DNA from: Gemmatimonadota bacterium
GTDB lineage: Bacteria > Gemmatimonadota > Gemmatimonadetes > Longimicrobiales > Gaopeijiaceae
Length of the DNA stretch: 64,000 nucleotides
Direction of reading: 5' to 3'
NCBI GenBank assembly: GCA_022827345.1
Contig: JAJDTB010000032.1
Span: 62,001 to 126,000, forward strand
A program made the translations under genes and the position numbers. The notes beneath the pieces are model-generated. The model saw only the letters and a list, made by a program, of their open reading frames with translations, was not told where the DNA came from and did no database searches. Positions 8,955 to 16,824 of the stretch are shown here, in pieces; the first letter of the stretch is position 1; every line of letters begins with the position of its first letter.

Positions 8955-9680
8955 ATGATCGAGCCGCTCGATGTGTTGGCGGTGATGGCTCACCCCGACG
9001 ACGCCGAGATCTTCTGCGGCGGGGCGTTGATCAAGTCGGCGGAGGCCGGGGAGCGGACCGGGGTGCTCGACCTCACGGCCGGCGAGGCCGGGTCGCAGGG
9101 GACCGTCGAGACGCGGGCCCGGGAAGCGTCGGAAGCGGCCGCGGTAATGGGGCTGGCCGATCGCCGTTGCGCCGGCCTCGCCGATTCAGGGCTGGTGAAC
9201 GATCAAGCGTCGAGGATCGTGGTGGCGGCGATGATTCGAACGCTCAGGCCGCGGGTTGTCGTGACCCACTGGACCGAGGGACGACACCCGGACCATCGGG
9301 CGGCAGCGTGTCTGGCCCGTGACGCGAGCTTTCTGGCCGGACTGAAGAAGCTCCCGGCGCCCGGGGCCCCGCACCGGCCGGACAAGATCGTCTACGCCCT
9401 CGCCTTCCGCGAGGATCCCGTCAAACCGACCTTCGTCGTGGACATCACGGACCAGATGGAACGGAAGCTCGAAGCGCTCGCCGCCTACGGTTCCCAGTTC
9501 CGGGGCAAGAGCGGCATCGGAGAGGTGTACCCCGGCGGTGACCGACCGCTCTTCGACCAGATCCGCAGCGTCCACGCGACGTACGGCTCGCTGATCAGGC
9601 GGGGCTACGGAGAACCGTACTGGACGGAGGAGACCGTCGAGACCGCTTCCCTGGGTACGCTCTCGGTCGTGAGCTTCTGA
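8955..9680 (+). CDS. bshB1: LmbE/PIG-L family deacetylase, probable bacillithiol biosynthesis deacetylase BshB1
   Basis: A 241-residue protein with the zinc-binding AHPDDAE motif at residues 11-17 and a second metal and catalytic segment, GRHPDHRAA. In bacillithiol synthesis this enzyme removes the acetyl group from GlcNAc-malate. The text GVLDLTAGEAGSQGT and SGIGEVYPGGDRPLFDQIR near the end fit BshB1 better than mycothiol or glycolipid deacetylases, by family memory. Neither bshA nor bshC is in the window, so the pathway assignment is inferred. It begins 13 bp after the last permease and may be cotranscribed with it. A perfect 13-bp hairpin follows the stop. Confidence 0.82.
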   Translation: MIEPLDVLAVMAHPDDAEIFCGGALIKSAEAGERTGVLDLTAGEAGSQGTVETRAREASEAAAVMGLADRRCAGLADSGLVNDQASRIVVAAMIRTLRPRVVVTHWTEGRHPDHRAAACLARDASFLAGLKKLPAPGAPHRPDKIVYALAFREDPVKPTFVVDITDQMERKLEALAAYGSQFRGKSGIGEVYPGGDRPLFDQIRSVHATYGSLIRRGYGEPYWTEETVETASLGTLSVVSF

Positions 9681-9688
9681 TGGAGCGA

Positions 9689-9724
9689 CTGGCCGGCGGG
9701 GCCTGGTGCGACCCCGCCGGCCAG
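9689..9724. terminator. Strong GC hairpin between convergent transcription units
   Basis: Two 13-base arms (9689-9701 and 9712-9724) are perfect inverted complements around a ten-base loop. The hairpin starts 9 bases after the bshB1 stop and faces the end of the minus-strand peptide operon. Neither side carries a clear T-run, so it may block transcription or protect both 3' ends rather than act as a classical intrinsic terminator. Confidence 0.6.
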
Positions 9725-9785
9725 TCATGGGAGTCAGCGGCTGACAGAAGGCGATTTCATGGTCGCCTGCCCAGCTGTCGTCGTG

Positions 9786-10022
9786 TCAGAAGCCTGCCCA
9801 CCCGCAGCAATACCCTCCACCGCACGGCTTGTCTGTACAGAAATCCCAGAACCAGATGTGCTTTACCTGGCGCAGGCCGGTGAGTTGTGCTTCCGCGGGG
9901 ATCGGAGCCACGATGCCGCCGGTCGCAGGGGCGGTCATTCCCGCCACCATTGCGACAGCGAAGACTCTCCAGGCGATCGCAATCCGTCCGCCGCGTCCAC
10001 TGCTTGCATCCATCTTCTTCAT
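9786..10022 (-). CDS. Small exported four-cysteine peptide B
   Basis: A 78-residue precursor behind an excellent Shine-Dalgarno (GGAGGT six bases before the ATG). It has a basic N-terminus and a hydrophobic core, and a probable signal peptidase site at APIPAEAQ (residues 39-46). That leaves a mature peptide of about 32 residues carrying FWD (58-60) and cysteines 62, 67, 72 and 73. It is clearly related to the peptide encoded just upstream: both keep the VAP-x-PA-x-AQ cleavage region, FWD, and a C..C..CC pattern. I know no named family for it. The thioredoxin-like neighbour suggests that the cysteines form or exchange disulfides outside the cytoplasm. A secreted structural, signalling or antimicrobial role are all open. 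Confidence 0.72.
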   Translation of the reverse strand: MKKMDASSGRGGRIAIAWRVFAVAMVAGMTAPATGGIVAPIPAEAQLTGLRQVKHIWFWDFCTDKPCGGGYCCGWAGF

Positions 10023-10047
10023 TTTTCTACCTCCATTGTTGTCATGA

Positions 10048-10308
10048 TCAGTAGAGCGGGTCGGGTTCCCGCTCGCAGCAAAGCGCCCACTCCGGGAAGC
10101 AGGTCATCAGGCAGATCCGTATGTCCCAGAAGCCGAATTGCATCGGTGGAAACGGTTCCGGCATCTGCGCCTGGGCCTGGCTGGCCGGTACGGGCGCCAC
10201 TTCGGGCGCCGCTGGCGCACCCAGCGTGAACGCCAGGGCGATAGCTACCGCGCCCAGTTGCAGCAGGCGCGGTCGACGCCTGCCACGTGTGTCATTCCTT
10301 GTGAACAT
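10048..10308 (-). CDS. Small exported four-cysteine peptide A
   Basis: An 86-residue precursor with GGAG eight bases before the ATG. An Arg-rich N-terminus is followed by a hydrophobic stretch (LGAVAIALAFTLGAPAAP) and a probable cleavage near ASQAQAQ (residues 42-48). The mature part, about 38 residues, carries FWD at 60-62 and cysteines 66, 70, 77 and 78 (C-x3-C-x6-CC) and ends in EPDPLY. It is a diverged paralogue of the next gene (C-x4-C-x4-CC), which starts 25 bp downstream. Two tandem, individually translated copies with good ribosome sites argue for real genes rather than chance frames. Function unknown. Confidence 0.72.
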   Translation of the reverse strand: MFTRNDTRGRRRPRLLQLGAVAIALAFTLGAPAAPEVAPVPASQAQAQMPEPFPPMQFGFWDIRICLMTCFPEWALCCEREPDPLY

Positions 10309-10365
10309 GTTGATTGCTCCATTTGTGTCATTGGTGAATTCCGAATGCGCCGAGTGCGCAATCGA

Positions 10366-10923
10366 TCAAGATCCCGACTCCTCCGTCGGCCAATTCCGCG
10401 CCAATCGCGCGATGAGTTCCCGGGCGGTCAGCGAGTCGCGTCCCACACGCCCATTGTCGTCCAGCGGCCCTGACAGCACCGCGTGCACCCGGCCCTCCCT
10501 GCCCAGGAGGTAAAATGCGGGAATCGGTGCTGCCCCGAAGTCGCGCGCGTGCTCGCCGGGATGGCGCACCTCGACGCGTGCGGAAATCCGCTGCGCCTTC
10601 AGGAATCGGCCGACCATGTTCCCGTCTTGCACGCCCAGCTCGGAGACGGCCACCACGACGGTCTCGAAGGTGTCGCCAAGTTGCCGCTGAAGAGCCCGCA
10701 GCGAGCGGGCAGGCTCGGTGAGATCGCACCCCAGGCATGCTTCCGCGTCGATCACCCAGACCAGTGCGGGGCGGCTGCCTGAGACTCCCACACCGGTGAT
10801 TGCGTCTCCCGCGGCCAGCGCTGCCGGCGGCATTTGACTGCTCGGGCAAGCCGCCAGTGCCGCGACACAAGCCACTATCGTGCACAAGCGTGCGCCGGAG
10901 ACGGCCATGGCCCGCTCAAGCAT
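10366..10923 (-). CDS. Thioredoxin-fold lipoprotein with CxxC
   Basis: A 185-residue protein. The chosen ATG sits inside the stop of the upstream propeller gene (ATGCTTGA overlap). A lipoprotein signal ends at VAALAAC (Cys26). The mature part has a thioredoxin-like redox centre CLGC at residues 63-66, preceded by the strand ALVWVIDAEA, and a cis-proline segment APIPAFYLL (Pro135), both expected in thioredoxin, TlpA or ResA folds. It is thus a membrane-anchored thiol oxidoreductase of the cell envelope. Its position between a beta-propeller lipoprotein and two four-cysteine peptides makes those peptides its likely substrates; this is inferred from gene order. Confidence 0.8.
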   Translation of the reverse strand: MLERAMAVSGARLCTIVACVAALAACPSSQMPPAALAAGDAITGVGVSGSRPALVWVIDAEACLGCDLTEPARSLRALQRQLGDTFETVVVAVSELGVQDGNMVGRFLKAQRISARVEVRHPGEHARDFGAAPIPAFYLLGREGRVHAVLSGPLDDNGRVGRDSLTARELIARLARNWPTEESGS

Positions 10924-12154
10924 CGGTCTTGCGCCGTGCGACAAGCCAGTGGTTGGGCAGCACCGACTCCGGATCCTTGAAGTAGAACACGCCCTGATCG
11001 ACCGTGAGCAGCCGAGGCATGTTGGCGGCCTTCCAGACGGTCGCTCCCTCGGAGTCGATGATCAGAATGTCCCACACGGAACCGAATTCACGGGTCTGCA
11101 TGGACACCACCACCTTCTCGCCGCTATCCAGGACGAACGCCTTGTACACCTGCGTCAACGCGTCGAAGACGCGCTGGATCTCCCTTGGATCCGTCAACCC
11201 CCCGTTGCCGGCCGACAGTTCACCCATCGGTCGGGCAAGGGACAACGGCACGGCCGCGAGACGTTCCCCCGCAATGTCGAACTTGTACAGGGTGTCGGAG
11301 AGTGCCCAGACCGCCCAGATCGTGTCGCCGACCAACGTCGCATTCGCGGCGCTGAAGCTCACGGCGAAGGGGAGGGATGCTTCCGGTACGCCCATGGGCA
11401 GGAAACTGCGCTCGATCTCTCCGGATTCGCGATTCCAGATGTGCAGCAGTCGGGGCGGCCGCTCCGCAGGGTCGGCTCCCGCCAGGAGGAAACGTCCATC
11501 CCCCAGATCCTGCGCACTGAGGGCTCCGGGAACGGGAGATGGAATCACCTCGGGAGCAGGGTCGTTGTCGGCAGCGAAGAAGGTGATCCGCTGGGACATG
11601 ACGTCCGTGACGACAATCTCTCCACTACGGGTCCGGTGCGCCGTCATGGGAAAGAGGAACTCTCCCGGCCCCTCGCCCTTGGCTCCAAGAGTGCCCATCA
11701 GGGCTCCGTTCGTGCCGAACAGGTTCACCTGGGCTTCCATGGGCTCCGTGACCAGCAGCAGGCCGGTATCGTCCGATGTCACCATCGGTTGCACTACCAT
11801 GGCCTGATCATTCTCCTCAAGCACCAGCCGGTCCACGACTTCGAAGGCTTCCGCGAAGGTGGCCATGTCAACCGCCTCCTGGCCGGCCTCGCTTCCGGCT
11901 TGCGCATCCGACGCACCCGCGGAGTCGATCGCCGGGGAGTCATCGTCGGCGAAACCGCATGCCGTTGCCGAGGCGACGAGAATCGCAAGGAAGGTCCGTC
12001 CAGTGATTTCAATACATGGCAACCCGTAGCGGGTCGCCCAACCGGTCCTGGTTTGCTGGCGTCTTCGTACACGATTGCTCGTCACTTGCTGCTTGCTCCC
12101 TGGTTCGTCGTCGTGGATGGAGTTCTCGGCTCTTCTCTGAGCGCTTCGCCGCAT
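10916..12154 (-). CDS. 6-bladed beta-propeller lipoprotein
   Basis: The frame gives 412 residues from the ATG at 12154, which has GGAGG at ideal spacing. The hydrophobic lipoprotein signal (FLAILVASATAC, Cys66) lies late, so a GTG at 12085 or a TTG further on could be the true start. After an Asp/Glu/Ala-rich linker, propeller repeats follow, including GALMGTLGAKGEGPGEFLFP, the GxGPGEF turn typical of the 6-bladed/NHL-like propellers of Bacteroidota and Gemmatimonadota. Later blades repeat the pattern IVVTD, RITFF, LYKFD. Such propellers usually bind peptides, sugars or other ligands at the cell surface. It heads the operon with the thioredoxin-like lipoprotein and two cysteine peptides. Confidence 0.8.
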   Translation of the reverse strand: MRRSAQRRAENSIHDDEPGSKQQVTSNRVRRRQQTRTGWATRYGLPCIEITGRTFLAILVASATACGFADDDSPAIDSAGASDAQAGSEAGQEAVDMATFAEAFEVVDRLVLEENDQAMVVQPMVTSDDTGLLLVTEPMEAQVNLFGTNGALMGTLGAKGEGPGEFLFPMTAHRTRSGEIVVTDVMSQRITFFAADNDPAPEVIPSPVPGALSAQDLGDGRFLLAGADPAERPPRLLHIWNRESGEIERSFLPMGVPEASLPFAVSFSAANATLVGDTIWAVWALSDTLYKFDIAGERLAAVPLSLARPMGELSAGNGGLTDPREIQRVFDALTQVYKAFVLDSGEKVVVSMQTREFGSVWDILIIDSEGATVWKAANMPRLLTVDQGVFYFKDPESVLPNHWLVARRKTDA

Positions 12155-12238
12155 CGGCCGCCTCCGATAGCAGGGGAAGCCGAACGCGCACAAGGTAACC
12201 AGCCGTGGCGGGCGTTGGGATAGCTGGATGGGACAACT

Positions 12239-12267
12239 TTTCTAGCGGCACGAAGCCGATGCGTCAA
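12239..12267 (-). promoter_or_regulatory. Sigma70-like promoter of the propeller/peptide unit
   Basis: On the minus strand TTGACG (12267-12262) and TAGAAA (12244-12239) are separated by exactly 17 bases. This is among the best -35/-10 pairs I noticed. It lies about 30 bp past the phosphomannomutase stop and about 85 bp before the propeller ATG, so the propeller-thioredoxin-peptide genes can be transcribed independently of the nuo/phosphomannomutase series. Confidence 0.55.
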
Positions 12268-12294
12268 AGCCGGACGCGACGCCCTTGCGTCAGA

Positions 12295-13665
12295 TCAGAC
12301 CCGCACGCCCTGTCCCCGGAGCCAGGACTCCATCACGCCCCGGATCTCAAGCAGGCGCTCCTCGGAACGGGCTTCGTATCGCGCCACGACGACGGGCTGG
12401 GTGTTGGACGCCCGAATCAGGCCCCAGCCGTCGCCGAACAGGACGCGCACACCATCCACGGCCACGACCTCGTAGCGGGCGGCGAAGTGGACGCACGCGC
12501 GTTCCACCACTTCGAACTTCTCCTCCTCCGCAACCTCGATGCGCAGTTCGGGGGTGGAAACATACCCGGGCAGCTCCGCGGTCATCGCCGAAAGCGGCCG
12601 GCTCGACGAAGATAGGAGTTCGATCAGCCGGCAGGCCGCGTATGGAGCGTCGTCGAACCCGAGGTAGCGGTCCGCGAAACAGATGTGGCCGGACAGCTCT
12701 CCGGCGATGCGCGCACCCAGTTCCTTCATCTTTTCCTTGATGAGCGAATGACCTGTCTTCCACATGACGGGCACGCCGCCCGCGCGCGCGAAGACCTCGG
12801 GAAGCACCTGCGAGCACTTCACGTCGAACACGAGCTGCTCGCCCTCGCCCTCACGGCGCAGAAGGTCAAGGCCGAAGAGAAGAAGGAGGATGTCCCCCCG
12901 GACGATGGCGCCCTGGTCGTCCACCACGCCGATCCGGTCCGCGTCGCCGTCGAAGCCGATACCGACATCCGCCCCGTGGCGCCGGACCTCGGCGATGAGA
13001 TCCTGGACGTACTCGTCGACGGTGGGATCGGGATGATGATTCGGAAAGGTGCCGTCGGATTCGCAGTACAACGGAATCACCTCCGCGCCGATCGCTTCCA
13101 GCAACTCCACCGCGACCACCGAACCGGTCCCGTTGCCGCAATCGACCACCACCTTCATTGGGCGCGGGAGGTTGAAGAGCCCGGCCACCTGCTCCACGTA
13201 GGCCGGAAGCACGTCGCGGTTTTCCAGCCCGCCCTCGCCGGATGCGAAGTCGCCCTCGCGGATGCGGCGAAGAAGATCCTGGATCGCGTCGCCGTAAACG
13301 GACGAGCGGGCCATCGTCATCTTGATGCCGTTGTATTCGGCCGGGTTGTGCGACCCCGTGATCTGCACCGCGCCGTCGGCCGAGAAGCTGTACTCGCTGA
13401 AGTAGGCGACCGGTGTCGGGACGGTTCCGAGCGCGATCACATCGCAACCCGTCGATCGCAGTCCCTTCACCAGTCCGGCACCGAGCGGCGGTGAAGACGG
13501 GCGATTGTCATGGCCGACAACGACGCGCGGACGGGGCGACGATGAGCGTCGGCGCAGTTCGGAACCGTACGCAGCCCCCACGGCCCGCGCCAGGTCAGGG
13601 TCCAGATCCTCCCCGACGATGCCGCGGATGTCGTATTGCCGGAAGATGTGCTCCCGCAGTGACAT
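12295..13665 (-). CDS. Phosphomannomutase/phosphoglucomutase (alpha-D-phosphohexomutase)
   Basis: A 456-residue four-domain phosphohexomutase of AlgC/ManB length. The phosphoserine loop is ITGSHNPAEYNGIK (Ser105), the metal loop is GFDGDADRIGVVD, the sugar-binding loop GELSGHICF is present, and the C-terminal phosphate-binding stretch ends in RASNTQPVVVARYEA. The enzyme interconverts hexose 1- and 6-phosphates for polysaccharide and LPS precursors. The active-site loop reads TGSHNP where many family members have TASHNP; the serine is kept. It starts 24 bp after nuoN and is probably the last gene transcribed from the nuo promoter. Confidence 0.92.
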   Translation of the reverse strand: MSLREHIFRQYDIRGIVGEDLDPDLARAVGAAYGSELRRRSSSPRPRVVVGHDNRPSSPPLGAGLVKGLRSTGCDVIALGTVPTPVAYFSEYSFSADGAVQITGSHNPAEYNGIKMTMARSSVYGDAIQDLLRRIREGDFASGEGGLENRDVLPAYVEQVAGLFNLPRPMKVVVDCGNGTGSVVAVELLEAIGAEVIPLYCESDGTFPNHHPDPTVDEYVQDLIAEVRRHGADVGIGFDGDADRIGVVDDQGAIVRGDILLLLFGLDLLRREGEGEQLVFDVKCSQVLPEVFARAGGVPVMWKTGHSLIKEKMKELGARIAGELSGHICFADRYLGFDDAPYAACRLIELLSSSSRPLSAMTAELPGYVSTPELRIEVAEEEKFEVVERACVHFAARYEVVAVDGVRVLFGDGWGLIRASNTQPVVVARYEARSEERLLEIRGVMESWLRGQGVRV

Positions 13666-13689
13666 GGGCCGTTACCGCACGGGCGGGCG

Positions 13690-15204
13690 TCAGGGAGCCA
13701 GCGTTGCGGTCGCCCCGGCCATCACACCGCGCAGCCCCTCGGCCGAGCCGATGGCCAGATCGAGCACTGCTCCGGGGAAGATCCCCCCCAGCAGGATCAG
13801 GCCCACGCAGAGGACGAGCACAACATGGGTGGCGAGGGGGGGATCGGCCGCAGCCGCGACCGCCTCCGAGGTCTCGTCGCCCTCGCGCATCCACATGAAC
13901 CATGCCACCCGCAGGTAGTACCAGTACGAGACCACGGTGGTGAGCACGAGGACCACCGCAAGCACCCACAGCTGTGCCTCGGCCGCGCCGAGCAGAAGCT
14001 GGTACTTGGCGATGAACCCGGCCGTCCCGGGAAACCCGGCAAGGGAGAGGAGGAACACGGTCATGAAGACGCCCAGCGCCGGCCGGCGCCAGCCGAATCC
14101 GGCGTAGTCCTCGATCCTGTGGTTGCTCTCCGACTGGTCGCTTACCGTAATGACGATGGCGAAGGCGCCGATGTTCATCACCGTGTACACCAGCAGATAG
14201 AAGAGCAGCGCGGCGGTCGCCGTGTCGTTGGCGGCGATCACGGCGACCGCCAGGTAGCCGCCGTGGGCGATCGAGGAATAGGCGAGCATGCGCTTGACGC
14301 TTGACTGCGCAACGGCTACCACGTTGCCCGCGACCATCGTGATTGCGGCCAGCGACCAGAGGACGGTCCACCACTGGTCGTAGACGCCGGCGAGACCGAC
14401 CACGAACACCCGCAGAAATGCCACGAACGCGGCGGTCTTGACGGCCGCGGCCATGAACGCCGTCACCGGCGTGGGCGCCCCATCATACACGTCGGGGGTC
14501 CACATGTGGAATGGAACGAGCGCCACCTTGAAGCCGAAGCCGATCGCGAGCAGGGCCACCCCGGGAACCATCAGCACGTTCGCGGCATTGCCGGACTGGA
14601 TCGCGCCGGCGATCGAATGGATGTTCGTGCTCCCCGCCCCGCCGTAGACCAGCGCGATCCCGAAGAGGAGGAATCCGGTGGCGAAGGCGCCCAGCAGGAA
14701 GTACTTCAGGCCGGCCTCGGCGGATCGGCGGTCCCGCCGGTTGAACCCGACCAGCGCGTACACGCCGATCGACATGAGCTCGAGACCGAGGAAGATGATC
14801 ATCAGGTCGCGGGCGGCCCCCATGAACATCATCCCGATCGTCGCGAAGAGGATCAGCGAGTAGTACTCGCCCGCCTGGAGCTTCTGGCGGGTCACGTAGG
14901 ACAGGGAAATGACGATGGAGAGCGCCGCGCCAAGGATGAAGACCCAGTTGGCGAAAAGACGGAACCGGTCGACCGCGATCATCGCGGCGGCGCCCGCCTC
15001 GCTCACGCCCCAGTAGAGCCAGCCGTTGGCGACGGCCGCGAGCCCGAGGCCAGCCAGCGACATCCACCCGAGCTCCTGCCCGTGCCCGGGTTCGCGGCGG
15101 CGCGCCACGCCCATGATGAGCACCAGCATTCCCCAACAGGAGAGCACCACCTCGGGCAGGAGCGCCAGGACGTAGTGGAAGCTGGAGGAGTAGTCTAGGA
15201 TCAT
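13690..15204 (-). CDS. nuoN: NADH-quinone oxidoreductase subunit N
   Basis: A 504-residue antiporter-like subunit with about 14 membrane helices. It carries family hallmarks such as LGLELMSIGVYALVGF, with the conserved Glu, the lysine-bearing SVKRMLAYSSIAHGGYL, and FSLAGFPGTAGFIAKY-like text (SLAGFPGTAGFIAKYQLLL). It forms one of the three proton-pumping channels in the membrane arm of complex I. Its ATG overlaps the nuoM stop in an ATGA. It is the last subunit of the nuo operon. Confidence 0.96.
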   Translation of the reverse strand: MILDYSSSFHYVLALLPEVVLSCWGMLVLIMGVARRREPGHGQELGWMSLAGLGLAAVANGWLYWGVSEAGAAAMIAVDRFRLFANWVFILGAALSIVISLSYVTRQKLQAGEYYSLILFATIGMMFMGAARDLMIIFLGLELMSIGVYALVGFNRRDRRSAEAGLKYFLLGAFATGFLLFGIALVYGGAGSTNIHSIAGAIQSGNAANVLMVPGVALLAIGFGFKVALVPFHMWTPDVYDGAPTPVTAFMAAAVKTAAFVAFLRVFVVGLAGVYDQWWTVLWSLAAITMVAGNVVAVAQSSVKRMLAYSSIAHGGYLAVAVIAANDTATAALLFYLLVYTVMNIGAFAIVITVSDQSESNHRIEDYAGFGWRRPALGVFMTVFLLSLAGFPGTAGFIAKYQLLLGAAEAQLWVLAVVLVLTTVVSYWYYLRVAWFMWMREGDETSEAVAAAADPPLATHVVLVLCVGLILLGGIFPGAVLDLAIGSAEGLRGVMAGATATLAP

Positions 15205-16817
15205 CGGTCCTGGTCCTCCTCGTCTGCGGTGCCGGTCATGTGCCGGGAATCCGCCTCTTCAGCGACCCCCGGATCCGCAAGCATCCGCTCGGGCGCACCG
15301 CGCTGTGCGGCCGTGCGGGCAACCTCCACCCGTTCGAGCACGACTTGCACGCTCGGCTCCATGCGCTCGAGGAACGGCGTGGGATGTACCCCGACCCAGA
15401 TCATCAGCGCCACGAGTGGGCCCAGTACGACCATCTCGCGCCGCGACAGGTCGGCGAAGCTCCGGTTCTCGGGCTTGTCGAGCTTGTTGAAGAGGACGCG
15501 CTGCACCATCGGCAGCATGTAGTAGGCCGCGAAGATGACCCCGGTAGCGGCCACGATCGCCGTGACGGCGTGGGTCTCGAAGGTGCCGATCAGCGCCAGG
15601 AACTCGCCGATGAACCCGCTCGTGCCCGGAAGGCCGATCGAGGCGAGCGCGGTGATCACGAATGCCGTGGCGAACATCGGTGCCACGCGGCCGATGCCGC
15701 CGAAGTCCTCGATGAGGCGCGAGTGGCGGCGCTCGTACATCATGCCGAGCAGGAGGAAGAGCGCACCGGTCGAGACGCCGTGGCTGATCATGACCACCAG
15801 TCCGCCCTGCAGGCCGTTCACCGTCAGCGCAAAGACCCCGATCATCACGAAGCCCATGTGGGCGACGGAGGTGTACGCGACCAGCTTCTTCGCGTCGGGC
15901 TGCACCGCGGCCACCCAGGCGGCGTAGATGATTCCCGCCACGCCGAGCGTCAGCATGACGACGACCACCGTGGGGTGCTGGGAGGCCCCCGGGAAGAAGG
16001 GGAGCAGGAACCTGAGGAAGCCGTAGGTCCCCATCTTGAGGAGCAGCGAGGCCAGAATCACCGAACCCGGTGTGGGCGCCTCGACGTGGGCGTCCGGCAG
16101 CCAGGTATGCAGCGGAAAGATCGGAACCTTGATCCCGAAGGCCAGCGCGAATGCGGCGAAGAGCCACAACTGTTCGCGCATCGTAAGATCCGCGGCCAGG
16201 AAGGCTCCGTAGCTGAACGACCCCGTGCCGCTGCTGAAGTAGATGTAGAGGATCGCGACCAGCATGAGCAGCGATCCGACCGCCGTGTAGAGGAAGAATT
16301 TCACGGCGGCGTAGATCCTCCGTTCGCCGCCCCAGATGCCCACGATGAAGTACATCGGGATCAGCGTGAGCTCGAAGAAGACGTAGAAGAGGAAGATGTC
16401 GGTGGCCAGGAAGACCCCGGTCACTCCCGTTTGCAGGAGCAGCATCAGGGCGTAGAAGGCGCGGCGGCGTGTCTTGACGTACTCGAACGATCCGAGGATG
16501 GCGATGGGGGTGATCAGCGTCGTCAACAGGACCATGAAGACGGATATTCCGTCGAGGCCCAGCGCGTAGCTGACTCCCCACGACTCGATCCACGATGTGG
16601 ACGACTCCAGGGTGAAGCCGCCCGACCCCGCGTCGAAGGTCCACCAAAGCCCCATGCTCAACACGAAGATCGCGGCCGACCACCAGAAGGCGACGTTCTT
16701 CGCCCGCTCCCCGGCGGACGTCATTACGTGGACCAGTCCCAGGATCGGCAGCCACACCAGTGCGTGGAGGATCCAGCCTTCGTAGAGGATCTGGATCGAA
16801 GCGAGGGAATCCGTCAT
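15201..16817 (-). CDS. nuoM: NADH-quinone oxidoreductase subunit M
   Basis: A 538-residue antiporter-like subunit. Diagnostic stretches include FVFFELTLIPMYFIVGIWGG, with the channel glutamate, PLHTWLPDAHVEAPTPGSVI, DAKKLVAYTSVAHMGFV, and SIGLPGTSGFIGEFL. It forms the middle-distal proton channel of complex I. A hydrophilic tail of about 40 residues (AQRGAPERMLADPGVAEEADS) extends beyond the last helix and is longer than usual. It starts 7 bp after nuoL and overlaps nuoN by four bases. Confidence 0.96.
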   Translation of the reverse strand: MTDSLASIQILYEGWILHALVWLPILGLVHVMTSAGERAKNVAFWWSAAIFVLSMGLWWTFDAGSGGFTLESSTSWIESWGVSYALGLDGISVFMVLLTTLITPIAILGSFEYVKTRRRAFYALMLLLQTGVTGVFLATDIFLFYVFFELTLIPMYFIVGIWGGERRIYAAVKFFLYTAVGSLLMLVAILYIYFSSGTGSFSYGAFLAADLTMREQLWLFAAFALAFGIKVPIFPLHTWLPDAHVEAPTPGSVILASLLLKMGTYGFLRFLLPFFPGASQHPTVVVVMLTLGVAGIIYAAWVAAVQPDAKKLVAYTSVAHMGFVMIGVFALTVNGLQGGLVVMISHGVSTGALFLLLGMMYERRHSRLIEDFGGIGRVAPMFATAFVITALASIGLPGTSGFIGEFLALIGTFETHAVTAIVAATGVIFAAYYMLPMVQRVLFNKLDKPENRSFADLSRREMVVLGPLVALMIWVGVHPTPFLERMEPSVQVVLERVEVARTAAQRGAPERMLADPGVAEEADSRHMTGTADEEDQDR

Positions 16818-16824
16818 GTCGTCA

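Noticed and set aside
9689-9724. Reading the strong hairpin as part of a mobile element or attachment site
   Set aside because: There is no transposase, no direct repeats and no second copy in the window; its place between convergent genes fits a terminator.
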